Of a stretch of 62,426 bases of DNA, positions 53,698 to 62,200 are shown one piece after another (position 1 is the stretch's first letter; each line of letters opens with the position of its first letter). The notes below the pieces were generated by a model. The model was not told the DNA's origin and did not search any database. It saw only the letters and a list, made by a program, of their open reading frames with translations. Position numbers and translations under genes: made by a program. The DNA comes from Clostridia bacterium (GTDB lineage Bacteria; Bacillota; Clostridia; Oscillospirales; UBA644), in assembly GCA_017623475.1 (NCBI GenBank), contig JAGAPC010000039.1, forward strand, positions 1 to 62,426, written 5' to 3'.

Positions 53698-53883
53698 TTA
53701 AAAATTACGAAAGATATTCCATAAAAACCAACAAGCAAAAAAGCCGCAAAAAAGCGCCAATTTCCAGGATTTTATCCATTTTGCCTCGGGAAGACCGCTG
53801 CAATGGGAGATATATCCCCAAATCAAAAACACGCCCTCGGCAATCCCCGTAAGGATCGTGAAAATCAAAAAAAGCAATTCCAT
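53698..53883 (-). CDS. Small two-helix membrane protein
   Basis: The 61-residue hydrophobic protein has helices at about 2-24 and 42-60, joined by a loop with HCSGLPEAKWIKSWK. AGGGGG precedes the ATG. It lies between the DUF2752-like gene (10 bases) and addB (18 bases), so it is probably co-transcribed with addB. I do not recognise the family. Confidence 0.65.
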   Translation of the reverse strand: MELLFLIFTILTGIAEGVFLIWGYISHCSGLPEAKWIKSWKLALFCGFFACWFLWNIFRNF

Positions 53884-53893
53884 AAGCAGCCCC

Positions 53894-54226
53894 CTATTTA
53901 AACGAACTCAACAGGTATTCCAAAAAGGAGCAGCGCCGCTTCAGAAGCGTCGTTGCCGCATCCTGTACAGCCGTTGCCCAGAAGGCGGGAAAGATCACGG
54001 CGCAAAAGACCGGATTTAACTGCCACGCCGCCGCAAGATCTCCGTGGAGAAGCAGGGAAAAGGCGCGGGTAACGCCGCAGCCGGGGCATTGAAGTCCCAC
54101 CCAGGTGGAGGGGCAGGAGAACCATCCGTCTGCCACCGCCTCGTAGGGAAGGAGGAAAAAGGTCAAAAAAAGTACGGCGTAGCACCCAATGCGGATCCAT
54201 CGGAACAAAACCGTTTTTCGTTGCAT
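53894..54226 (-). CDS. DUF2752-like membrane protein
   Basis: The 110 residues contain three hydrophobic helices and the DUF2752 signature CPGCGVTRA (about 45-53), with a conserved W-x-L-NP later (AWQLNPVF). Function unknown. ATG 54226 has GGAGG four bases upstream. An in-frame GTG or ATG further upstream would overlap the sigG leader. It diverges from sigG and heads the addB-addA transcript. Confidence 0.85.
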   Translation of the reverse strand: MQRKTVLFRWIRIGCYAVLFLTFFLLPYEAVADGWFSCPSTWVGLQCPGCGVTRAFSLLLHGDLAAAWQLNPVFCAVIFPAFWATAVQDAATTLLKRRCSFLEYLLSSFK

Positions 54227-54264
54227 AAAACCTCCGGAGAAAACAAATACTTTGTTCAAAGGGG

Positions 54265-55047
54265 ATGATCAAAGCCGTGCTGAACAAGGTTGAAATTTGT
54301 GGGATCAACACGTCGGAATTAAAGGTATTGAGCGAGGCGGAAAAAACCGCCCTGCTTCATCGGATCAAGCAGGGGGATGAAGCCGCCCGCACCGCCTTCG
54401 TCAACGGAAATCTGAAATTGGTGTTGAGCGTGGTGCAGCGCTTTGCCCATCGGGGAGAGGATCCGGACGATCTGTTTCAGATCGGGTGTATCGGGCTGAT
54501 CAAGTCCATCGACAATTTTGATCTGACCCAGGAGGTGCGGTTTTCCACATACGCCGTGCCCATGATCATCGGGGAGATCCGCCGTTATCTACGGGATAAC
54601 AATCCCATTCGGGTGTCCCGATCCCTGCGGGATACGGCGTACAAGGCGCTGGGGGCAAAGGAACGGCTGACGGCGAAGCTGAGCCGAGAGCCGACCATCG
54701 AGGAAATTTCCGCGGAGATGGGCATGAAGCGGGAAGAGATCGTCGTCGCTCTGGATGCCATCGTCGATCCGGTTTCTCTGTTCGATTCGGTGTACAACGA
54801 CGACAGCGACACCATTTATCTGATGGATCAGGTGCGGGATCTTCACGAGACCGAGTCTAATTGGGTGGAGGAAATTTCGTTACGCCAAGCCATTTCCCGC
54901 CTTACCGATCGGGAAAAGCGGATTTTGTCTCTGCGGTTTTACGCGGGCAAGACCCAAACCGAGGTCGCCGCGGAGATCGGCATTTCCCAAGCCCAGGTGT
55001 CTCGGTTGGAGAAGAATGCGTTGACCGAGATTAAAAAACACCTTTAG
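54265..55047 (+). CDS. sigG: Forespore RNA polymerase sigma factor SigG
   Basis: The 260 residues match sigma-G: NKVEICGINTSELKVLS at the N-terminus, region 2 with LVLSVVQRFAHRGEDPDDLF and STYAVPMIIGEIRRYLRDN, PIRVSRSLRDTAYKAL, EEIVVALDAIVDPVSLFDSVYND, and region 4 with GKTQTEVAAEIGISQAQVSR. Sigma-G directs late forespore gene expression, so the organism has a sporulation program. spoIIG genes, usual neighbours, are absent. AAAGGGG abuts the ATG at 54265. A GTG at 54277 is a possible better-spaced start. Confidence 0.95.
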   Translation: MIKAVLNKVEICGINTSELKVLSEAEKTALLHRIKQGDEAARTAFVNGNLKLVLSVVQRFAHRGEDPDDLFQIGCIGLIKSIDNFDLTQEVRFSTYAVPMIIGEIRRYLRDNNPIRVSRSLRDTAYKALGAKERLTAKLSREPTIEEISAEMGMKREEIVVALDAIVDPVSLFDSVYNDDSDTIYLMDQVRDLHETESNWVEEISLRQAISRLTDREKRILSLRFYAGKTQTEVAAEIGISQAQVSRLEKNALTEIKKHL

Positions 55048-55049
55048 GG

Positions 55050-55085
55050 AAATGCAAAATGCAGAATGCAAAATGCAAAATAAGC
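55050..55085. repeat. Heptad-repeat element F
   Basis: TGCAAAA/TGCAGAA heptads start two bases after the sigG stop, followed by CTTCACTCTTCG. Confidence 0.75.
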
Positions 55086-55087
55086 CT

Positions 55088-55282
55088 TCACTCTTCGTTC
55101 TCTGAGGAAACTCGTTTTTCCTGCCGTTTTTCTGCCCGCTTTCGTTCTTTTATAAAGTGCTGGATCAGAAGAAAGGCGGTGCCGCCGCAGACCAGGGCGG
55201 TCAGCACCATGCCGATCACGAAAATGACTAAGGCAGAATCCTCCGGCAAAAAGGGGGAAACGATAACGTCCAACAATTTCAT
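55088..55282 (-). CDS. Small single-pass membrane protein
   Basis: The 64-residue protein has one transmembrane helix (about 15-40, with ALVIFVIGMVLTALVCGG) and a highly charged tail (KERKRAEKRQEKRVSSENEE). Its ATG overlaps the MFS stop by four bases (ATGA), with AAAGGAG upstream. Co-translation suggests it associates with that transporter. Family not recognised. Confidence 0.65.
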   Translation of the reverse strand: MKLLDVIVSPFLPEDSALVIFVIGMVLTALVCGGTAFLLIQHFIKERKRAEKRQEKRVSSENEE

Positions 55283-56361
55283 CTGGTTTCTCCTTTTCTT
55301 TGGGATAAGCGTTTTCTCAAATGGAAAAACCGACAATGATCGGTGTATAAGCATAGGCTGACTGCCAGCGCCACGGTCAACAATCCCGCGCACAAAAAGC
55401 GGATCGACGTGGTGGGAACGATACGGAAAAATCCGGGGATCGTACCCAGCAAAATCGCCAGCGACGCCGTCCCCATCGCAAGGTGCGGTCTTTCAGGTAA
55501 CGCCGCCGTTGCCGTGCCGAAGCAGATGGAAGCAGGGGCGCACAGGGCACCGAGCCCGATGCAGTAAAGCCAGGGAACGTGGGTAAATACCGTCAATAAC
55601 AGCAGGGCGATCCCGAAGGCAACCGCCGCAGTCTTTTTCGGACCGAACCGATCTGCTCCGACGCCTCCCGCCATCCGTCCCACCATGCAAAGCGCCGCAG
55701 GAATCAGAATTTTAGGTCCCTCCGTCCAATCCGCCGGCAGAAGGCTTCCCACCAGGGAAATAAGAAACAGGGGGATCAACGTCAGCCCCAAGACCGCCCA
55801 ATCGGGGAAGATACGAACCACGCTGTTGCGGAAGGATCGGATTTTTTTCGGATATTTTCGGGCTTCCGTAAAGAAGAAGCAGGCAAGGGCGAGCGCCAAA
55901 AGAAGTAAGGGCAGCATCCAGCCCGAAAGAGAACCTTGCCGCGCCAAAAAGATTCCCAGAGCTCCGCCGAAGATTCCGGTGGAAATGACCGCGGCGTTTC
56001 GGGAGAAAAAGCCCCGGGCAAAGGAAACGCTTTCGCCCAACGCCCCCACGTGGAACAGGGCGCTTCCCACCGCCGCCGGAAACAGGGCGATCCACGCCGC
56101 CGCCGGGGGCAGCAGGCACGCCAGGGCGACCAACAGACACCCCACTGCCTGGGGGTGAAGCTGAAGGGGCATTTCATCCAAAAGCACTCCCAGAAAGGGG
56201 CGCAGTCCGTAGGACAGAATCAGAAAAATCATGAATCCGGCGCCCACAAGCAACGTGGTCTGGGCGGTTTTGGTAAAATTCCCCGCCAGTAAAAAGAAAC
56301 AGGCAAGGTCAATGACCAAATGGGCGATGGTCTCGGTGATAACCGCCTCTTTTCTCGGCAT
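55279..56361 (-). CDS. Major facilitator superfamily transporter
   Basis: The 360 residues form about 11-12 hydrophobic helices with MFS-type patterns: LSYGLRPFLGVLLDE, RNAAVISTGIFGGALG, and GRMAGGVGADRFGPKKT in the second half, equivalent to the D-R-x-G-R/K loop. The substrate is unknown. It is regulated by a promoter whose -10 box sits inside a 22-bp palindrome. The small membrane protein overlaps its end. Confidence 0.8.
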   Translation of the reverse strand: MPRKEAVITETIAHLVIDLACFFLLAGNFTKTAQTTLLVGAGFMIFLILSYGLRPFLGVLLDEMPLQLHPQAVGCLLVALACLLPPAAAWIALFPAAVGSALFHVGALGESVSFARGFFSRNAAVISTGIFGGALGIFLARQGSLSGWMLPLLLLALALACFFFTEARKYPKKIRSFRNSVVRIFPDWAVLGLTLIPLFLISLVGSLLPADWTEGPKILIPAALCMVGRMAGGVGADRFGPKKTAAVAFGIALLLLTVFTHVPWLYCIGLGALCAPASICFGTATAALPERPHLAMGTASLAILLGTIPGFFRIVPTTSIRFLCAGLLTVALAVSLCLYTDHCRFFHLRKRLSQRKGETR

Positions 56362-56392
56362 AAAAACCCTTCCTCTCTATATATAAATCTAT

Positions 56393-56414
56393 ATGATATA
56401 TTTAAGTATATCAT
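56393..56414. promoter_or_regulatory. Palindromic operator on the MFS promoter
   Basis: ATGATATA-TTTAAG-TATATCAT is a perfect 8-6-8 inverted repeat that covers the -10 box. Confidence 0.7.
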
Positions 56415-56433
56415 TTTTTTTCTTTTATGTCAA
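56405..56433 (-). promoter_or_regulatory. Promoter of the MFS gene
   Basis: Minus strand TTGACA, 17 bases, TATACT, overlapping the palindrome at 56393-56414. Confidence 0.82.
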
Positions 56434-56462
56434 GGTTTGCCCCGATTTTCGGCAAAAAAAAA

Positions 56463-56483
56463 GCTCTCTCCATGGGAGAGAGC
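56463..56483 (-). terminator. Terminator of the DUF5684-like gene
   Basis: GCTCTCTCC-ATG-GGAGAGAGC with nine U on the minus-strand transcript. Confidence 0.92.
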
Positions 56484-56502
56484 CTGAATGATACGAAAAT
56501 CG

Positions 56503-57099
56503 TTACTCTGCAGTTGCTTCGGGAACCGGTTCTTCCTTCGGTTCTTCCTGGGCGGTCGCCTGTGCCGTTGCGGCCTTGTAAGCGGCGTCTAAAATGGCTT
56601 GCTTTTTCGCTTCCTCCAGCCGTTTGTCCTCGTAGCGGACGTGCTTGGATTTTCCAAAGCCCAAAATGAGAACGAAGATATAGGGGAAGAAGAACAGACC
56701 GAGGGTATAGCCCAATCCGTGACCGAAGGATTCCGACAGCTTTTGCACCGTCAAAATCGCCACCAGGATATTCACGCCGGGAATCAGCATGAACAGGAAA
56801 TAAAGTCCGCTTCCCCACGCAACGTTGAAAAATTCCACCCATCCGTAAACGGGGATCAGATTCGACCAACCGGGTCTGCCTGCCTTGGTGTAGATCTTCC
56901 ACCAGGCGATGATGAAAAATACGACGGCGGCAATCGCGATGGCAACGCCTAAAACGATCAGGATAATCCCGAAAATCGTGGCAAATGCGGCGCCTCCGCT
57001 ACTGCCTGCGCCTGCGTCCATGGCTCCGTTCATTACCATGTCCGTCGCCGTGTTGACGGCGTCTGTGCCTTGAAGTGCTGGTTGCATTATGTTTCCCAT
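56503..57099 (-). CDS. DUF5684-like membrane protein
   Basis: The 198 residues have a helix at about 40-65, then the family-type AGRPGWSNLIPVYGWVEF, LFMLIPGVNILVAILT and FGHGLGYTLGLFFFPYIF, ending ILGFGKSKHVRYEDK, and finally an Ala/Glu/Pro-rich tail. Four helices are predicted. Function unknown. ATG 57099 has AGGAGG upstream, and a consensus promoter lies at 57157-57185. Confidence 0.82.
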   Translation of the reverse strand: MGNIMQPALQGTDAVNTATDMVMNGAMDAGAGSSGGAAFATIFGIILIVLGVAIAIAAVVFFIIAWWKIYTKAGRPGWSNLIPVYGWVEFFNVAWGSGLYFLFMLIPGVNILVAILTVQKLSESFGHGLGYTLGLFFFPYIFVLILGFGKSKHVRYEDKRLEEAKKQAILDAAYKAATAQATAQEEPKEEPVPEATAE

Positions 57100-57156
57100 A
57101 CAAATCCTCCTTTTTTCGATGCCGTTTTCTCTCTCTGCTATCGACATCTTTTTCCT

Positions 57157-57185
57157 ATTATAACACATTCTTACAATTTTGTCAA
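57157..57185 (-). promoter_or_regulatory. Consensus promoter of the DUF5684-like gene
   Basis: Minus strand TTGACA, 17 bases, TATAAT. Confidence 0.9.
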
Positions 57186-57229
57186 TATTTAACCCCCCAC
57201 CGAAGGGGCTTCGATGGGGGGGGGATCGT

Positions 57230-58666
57230 TTAACACTGTTTCATCAGGCGCAGATAAAATTCCACCGCACGTTTGACGGCGTCAAGGCGGATGCGCTCGT
57301 TGTTGCCGTGGATGGTTGCCCGTTCCTCGGCGGTCAGATCCATGGCGGAGAAGCGATAGACCTTGTCGGAAATTCTGCCGTAGTGTCGGCAGTCGGAGCA
57401 TTGAACCATCAGATAAGGCGCTACGAGGCAGCCCTTCCAGGTTTCTGCAACGGCTTTTTCGACCTTTCTCCAGGCGTCGCAGTCGGTTTGGGAGATTCGG
57501 CTGGGGTTCATGTGGCTTCCCACGGTGACGGTGACGGTTTCATCGTCGATGATCTTTTACAGCCGTGCCTTTGCCGATTCCACCGTGTCCATGGGATTCA
57601 GCCGCAGATTTGCCACCATCGTTGCCTGGGGCGGAATGACGTTGGGCGCCGCGCTTCCTTCCATTTGGGTAAAGGCGACGGTGGTGCGCAGCAGGGCGTT
57701 GATTTCGCCCCCGGATTTTTTGCCCAAAAGATCCAAAACACCCTTGAAAATACCGAAATTGGCAAAGATGATTTTATACAAAAAGGTAGAGTGCCGTCCC
57801 AAGGTGTCAAACATTTCCGCGGCGGGCTTGGTCACGTGCATGGGGAAGGGATTTGCCTCCAATTTACAGCAAGCCTTCGACAAAATGCCCACGGGCGTGT
57901 GGGGCTTGGGCGCGGAGGCGTGACCTCCCTGGGATTTGACGGTGAAAATTGCGTTCATCATGCCCTTTTCCGCAATCCCGACCACGCCGCAGGGGGCTTT
58001 GACCCCGGGGAAGACGTTTTCGACCACGCCGCCCCCTTCATCGACCACCAGCCCCAGATCGATCTTCCGTTCTTCGAACCAATCCACGATGTTGGACGCG
58101 CCTTTTCCGTTGATTTCTTCTCCGCCGGAAAAGGCGAAGTAAATATCGTTTTCGGGAACGAATCCTTTGGAAATCAAGGTGTCTGCCGCAGTCAGTACGG
58201 CGTTCATGGTTACCTTGGTGTCCAACGTTCCGCGTCCCCACAAAACTCCGTTGTCAATCTCTCCGCAGAAGGGATCCTTTTCCCATTGATCCTCGTTGAC
58301 CGGCACCACGTCGTAATGCGCCATCATCACCGAGGGATGATCGTGGCTCGTTCCCTCCCACTTAAAAAGCAGCGCCCGGTCGGGGAGACGGTCGAAGGAG
58401 CAGACCCGAAAGACCTCCGGGTACAGCTGGGGCAAAAGTCCGATGAGCTTTTCAAATTCTTCGTCGTCTTCCTTGGACGGATCGTAATAAGAAACGGTTT
58501 TGCACCGCACCAGCTGTTGCAGGGAAGCGATCGCTCGTTCTCCGTCGAATTCCACCGGCTCGGATTCGGTCACCGGAAAGGTTTTGGGACGAAACGCCGC
58601 CGCCCGAAGGAGAATGACTGCTAAAAATACGGTAACCAGCCCTAAAATGATGTAAAGAATAATCAT
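57230..58666 (-). pseudogene. M20 peptidase (PM20D1/CPS1-like) with an in-frame TAA
   Basis: An N-terminal anchor helix (about 1-25) precedes an M20 metallopeptidase: MMAHYDVVPV (metal His and Asp), GRGTLDTK, FSGGEEINGKG (catalytic and metal Glu), VVDEGGGV, a dimerisation domain with SQGGHASAP, and a late VQCSDCRHYGR (metal His). Codon 370 is TAA (57557-57559), yet the same frame continues without other stops for 108 codons to 57230 with family-typical sequence. A single base change (AAA to TAA) explains it. The truncated product would lack the last metal His. The expected substrate is a dipeptide or N-acyl amino acid. Two paired membrane proteins precede it in the transcript. Confidence 0.85.
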
Positions 58667-58682
58667 AATAACCTCTTTTTAA

Positions 58683-58725
58683 AATGAAGAATGCAAAATG
58701 CAGAATGCAAAATGCAAAATTATAT
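58683..58725. repeat. Heptad-repeat element G
   Basis: Runs of TGCAAAA/TGCAGAA heptads just before the M20 gene on its transcript. AAAGGGCAA and TTGCCCTTT (58777-58824) form a looser inverted pair beyond it. Confidence 0.75.
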
Positions 58726-58830
58726 CAAGGAGCCAAACAATGTAAAATGTAGAGGATCATGTTTTTTAAATTTAAAAGGGCAAGGTGCTTGTTTTTTGTT
58801 TCTTTATTTTGTATTTTGCCCTTTGCATTT

Positions 58831-58868
58831 GTATAAGAAAAATCTGTTACAACAGATTTTTCTTATAC
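58831..58868. terminator. 17-bp perfect inverted repeat at the end of the membrane gene
   Basis: Arms of 17 bp starting GTATAAGAAAAATCTGT around a four-base loop. One arm is the last six codons of the 58847-59512 gene, and the stop codon is in the loop. It has no U tract, so its role as terminator or RNA-stability element is uncertain. Confidence 0.55.
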
Positions 58869-59512
58869 ATGATCCTGCTGACGATCAGGGTAAATACCAC
58901 GCTGACCGGAACCATAATCCCCACGGTTCCCGCATTCAGGGCGGGGACGGCGATAAAGAGGATCAGCATCAGCGTTACCGGCGCGATGGCAAGCTTCCAA
59001 TTCCGGGAGACGAAGACCACGCCCAACCCTCCGAAGAGCGCGGGGATCATCTGATCAAAGGCGGGGGTTAAAACGGGGGATTCCAGCACCGGCGTCAGAG
59101 GGGTAATCAAAATTACGCCCAAGATGATAATCAGCGTCGTTACGATGGACGAAACGGCGATGGCGATGGTGGAAACCACCTCTCCCTCCTCGGAATTCGC
59201 CTTGACCTTCGCCTGTTCCAGGGCGTTCAGGGCGCAGGGGAGCTTTAAGTTTGAGATATTTCCGGTCACGAAGGACAGATACGACCCGCCCGCACCGAGC
59301 ATAGGAATGTAAGTAACGGTTTCAATGACACCCACCGCCCAATACATGGGCGCCGTCGCCAACAGACCCTTCCACAGACCGTTCATGTCGGGAAACGCCT
59401 TGAAAATCAAGGCAACCGCGATGGGGAATGCCAGCAAGATTGCCATCATCGAAAGGTTCCAAACAGTGCCCCAACGATGGACTTGATCCATATAAGTCAT
59501 TTCTTTTTTCAT
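58847..59512 (-). CDS. Membrane protein, partner of the DUF5058-like protein
   Basis: The 221 residues have about six hydrophobic helices. Distinctive parts are MLGAGGSYLSFVTGNISNLKLPCA (in the centre, quoted as a family-type block) and the Gly-rich FGGLGVVFVSRNWKLA. It starts 12 bases after the DUF5058-like gene and precedes an M20 peptidase, an order I associate with two-part transporters for peptides or amino-acid conjugates. That function is inferred from context only. Confidence 0.75.
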   Translation of the reverse strand: MKKEMTYMDQVHRWGTVWNLSMMAILLAFPIAVALIFKAFPDMNGLWKGLLATAPMYWAVGVIETVTYIPMLGAGGSYLSFVTGNISNLKLPCALNALEQAKVKANSEEGEVVSTIAIAVSSIVTTLIIILGVILITPLTPVLESPVLTPAFDQMIPALFGGLGVVFVSRNWKLAIAPVTLMLILFIAVPALNAGTVGIMVPVSVVFTLIVSRIMYKKNLL

Positions 59513-59524
59513 GCTTCAGCCTCC

Positions 59525-60259
59525 TTAAGACAACCAGGCGGTAAAGGGAATCGCGCTTGCCATCCCCACGATCAGGGACACCGGAAGGGCGTAGTCGGCG
59601 ATCCAATGGATCTTTTTGAATTTCCCTGCCAACAGTCCGCAAATTGCCATAACCAACGCGGAAACGACCATAACGCAAACGGGAATCAATCCTTTGAAAT
59701 TCCCGGAAAAAGCGTCGGAAACGTCGCAGAACACAAAGCCGACGAAAGCGGCGATCATACCGATAAACATGGCAGATTGGAAAACGTCTGCCCATTTTTT
59801 ATCCCGCTGCTCCAATTTTCCCATACCGCCCTGCAGCTTTTTGCAGATCGCAGGCACCAGCCAGATCCCCACCATGATCGACAGGGTCATAACCAGGGCG
59901 ATGGTCACGAATTGGGACGCGTTGGGGGTGGCGCTTCCGGTCAACCCCATCGCAAGGGACGTATTTTCCGCCGCGATGGCTTCGTAGGACAACGATCCCA
60001 CCACGCTCAACCGCAGCCAGGGGAGTGCAACCCCCAATTTTTTGGAAAGAGCGATGACGCTGATGACGATGGCAACCGCCGGAGCGACGGTAAAGATCCC
60101 CGCCGTTGCGGCGATGCTCCGCAGTTTTTTCTTGTCCATGCCGATGGCAACGCCCCGCTTCCACGCTTTAATCAGGAAGAAGATCGATTGCCCCAAAACT
60201 GCCGCCACGATGATTGCCACCAAGACGAACAGAATCGGATGATTTACGCTAAATTCCAT
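59525..60259 (-). CDS. DUF5058-like membrane protein
   Basis: The 244 residues contain about seven helices. The DUF5058 pattern is seen in VLGQSIFFLIKAWKRGVAIGM (about 20-40), FTVAPAVAIVISVIAL, and PWLRLSVVGSLSYEAIAAE. Function unproven. It is the first gene of the membrane pair plus M20 peptidase set, with a promoter at 60301-60329 and AAAGGGG before the ATG. A transporter role is likely from helix content and neighbours. Confidence 0.85.
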   Translation of the reverse strand: MEFSVNHPILFVLVAIIVAAVLGQSIFFLIKAWKRGVAIGMDKKKLRSIAATAGIFTVAPAVAIVISVIALSKKLGVALPWLRLSVVGSLSYEAIAAENTSLAMGLTGSATPNASQFVTIALVMTLSIMVGIWLVPAICKKLQGGMGKLEQRDKKWADVFQSAMFIGMIAAFVGFVFCDVSDAFSGNFKGLIPVCVMVVSALVMAICGLLAGKFKKIHWIADYALPVSLIVGMASAIPFTAWLS

Positions 60260-60300
60260 AAATGAACCCCTTTCGGACGCAATTTATTTTCATCCTTTAT

Positions 60301-60329
60301 ATCATACCATATTTCCCCAAGAAATGCAA
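60301..60329 (-). promoter_or_regulatory. Promoter of the DUF5058-M20 set
   Basis: Minus strand TTGCAT, 17 bases, TATGAT. Confidence 0.65.
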
Positions 60330-60343
60330 GGGCAAAAGTTTAA

Positions 60344-61864
60344 CTTTTCATACACCACCTTGCTAATAGTCACGAAATTACCCACGTATTGGAAGGAACG
60401 GAACTGTATTCCCAACTGCAAACCGCCCTTTTTAAGTACGCCGAGGGGAAGGGCGAACTGCAGAGCCGCCGGGAAACCTTGGAAAAACTGTATGCCAATG
60501 TGGAAGGTGCCAACATTGACGGTGAATTGACCGCCGACCTGGTAGGTGACTACATCTTTACCGACGCGGATTTTCTTCGAAACCTTTCCACCAACCATCG
60601 GAACGTCTTTGAAAAGATCTTCGACGAGGTTAAATACCTTTATAAGGTTGCTACCGCCGGGAGTAAAGAAGCCCGGGAGTTGGAGAAGATCAAGAAGACC
60701 TTTGAAAAGGTGTATCGCGAAACCGATGCACAAAAAAACACCGCCGAGAGTGGCGGTACGAAATATTCCATTGTTGCGTTGGATAATGGGAATGTCTATG
60801 TTAAGGCGAGCCGTAATGTCATAAAGGGAAAAACACGAAAAGAACAGCGAAGGGATATTACGAAGTTCTTCTCCAATCTATTAGAAAGACAACCATCACT
60901 GGACATTCATACCATTGGTGGAGACATTCTTACAATAACCAAAAGAGACACGGCCTGGAAGGCTAAGGATGATTATAAAAGTGTTTCGGGTTATCCTGTG
61001 AAATTAACAGACGAAGAGTTTGCAGTAAAGCTGCGTGTTGAGGCTCACATAGACGAAATTGTAGAAACATCATCACAACGAGGGTATAGTCCTGACAGTA
61101 AAGGGCACAGTTTCGCAAAGAATGGATTTACATACCACCGGGCATATTTTGAAGATTTTGATGGGCAATATTATGAAATTACTTTTTCGGTAGGACATAA
61201 AGGCACGGTGGCTACGGTCTATAACGTGGGAAAAATAAAAGCAAGCGTTACACCTTCAGCTAAAATAATAGCCGTAGTGGGGTCAAAGCCCCTTGGTGGA
61301 ACACCTGCTAATAATATTATACCACAAAACAATCAAAATGTCAATAGCCAAAATTCCCTTTCTGCAGAAAACGAAGATCTTCCTACCCATGGGTACCGAA
61401 TTTCAGGGAAGGATGTTGCCTTGGACGAGCCTTTGCCCTTGCGGGAAAGTTCCTCTGTTTCCAACGAAGCCGCCGCCGAGGATTCCGAAACATTGTACAC
61501 CCAAGAGGAACGGTCAAAACGCTTGGAGCGAAAACTTCAGCGGATCGACAAGCGACTGGAACGGGAAAAGGAAGACCTCAAAGCGGAATTTGAAAACCGC
61601 CGGCAGACGATGGAAGAATCTCTTGGAGATAAAAACGATTTTGTCAGCAACCGAGCTTCGGAATTGTACGAAGAACTACGGAACCTGAAAAAGGGAATTC
61701 GGGCGTCGGAATCGTTGGGGTATCTCTTAGATCACGGTTATCCATGGAGCGACGTAAAAACGGCGCTTTTGAACATCAAGAATCGCCCCGGGGCGCTTCG
61801 GGAACCGTGCCCCGGACACCCATTCACTCCCGCCCCTTTCGATTCTTGCAATCTCTTCAGATAA
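60344..61864 (+). pseudogene. Fragment of a phage/ICE large polyvalent protein
   Basis: The frame opens after a TAA at 60341 without a start codon or ribosome site. It begins with a metallopeptidase-like HEITH (HExxH, 60371-60385) and VLEGTELY. A middle part (about 60760-61320) has KYSIVALDNGNVYVKAS, HSFAKNGFTYHRAYF and EITFSVGHKG, the pattern of Barnase/EndoU/RelE-fold (BECR) nuclease domains in phage polyproteins. A charged coiled coil (about 61490-61700) and ASESLGYLLDHGYPW follow. The known-type sequence ends near 61790 in mid-helix, and a short unrelated tail leads to the stop. Both ends are lost, so it is a relic. Confidence 0.8.
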
Positions 61865-61960
61865 AAAAGGGATACCAATTCTTCGGACGGCTCTCCTTAT
61901 TTTTACGGGAAAATCAGGAGCCAAAATATAGACTTTTTTCAAAAATGAAGCACTTTTACC

Positions 61961-61989
61961 TTGACAGGCTTGAAAGATTGTGTTATAAT
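61961..61989 (+). promoter_or_regulatory. Consensus promoter of the tRNA-Ser region
   Basis: TTGACA, 17 bases, TATAAT, 38 bases before the first tRNA-Ser-like sequence. Confidence 0.88.
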
Positions 61990-62027
61990 GTATCACGGTA
62001 TAGCGGTTTAAAGCCATATCACATATT

Positions 62028-62053
62028 GGAGAGTTATCGAAGCGGTCATAACG
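62028..62053 (+). pseudogene. Duplicated 5' 26 bases of tRNA-Ser
   Basis: Positions 62028-62053 are identical to the first 26 bases of the tRNA at 62201 (acceptor strand through D-arm). The rest of the tRNA is missing here. Confidence 0.9.
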
Positions 62054-62160
62054 GGCACGACAGCCGAAGCGCCGCCTGTGGCGGAAGGAGCGAGGGTGTC
62101 GTGGCGCAGCGGTCTGAAAAATCAAGTACCAACGGATACGCAGATTTTTCAGGGCACCGC
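62054..62160 (+). other. Structured spacer between tRNA-Ser copies
   Basis: Nested palindromes: CACGACA/TGTCGTG (62056-62103) around CCGCC-TGT-GGCGG (62072-62084), then GCGGT-CTGAAAAATC paired with GATTTTTCAG-GGC-ACCGC (62109-62160). It would be transcribed between promoter and tRNA. It has no coding capacity. A small RNA, processing signal or mobile palindrome are all possible. Confidence 0.5.
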
Positions 62161-62200
62161 AAGAGGGCACGGAAAAAGTTTTTCATCAAATTAAATATTC

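Noticed and set aside
54227-54264. Sigma-F-type promoter before sigG
   Set aside because: A GCATA is present, but no matching GG-type -10 at 15-17 bases could be found.
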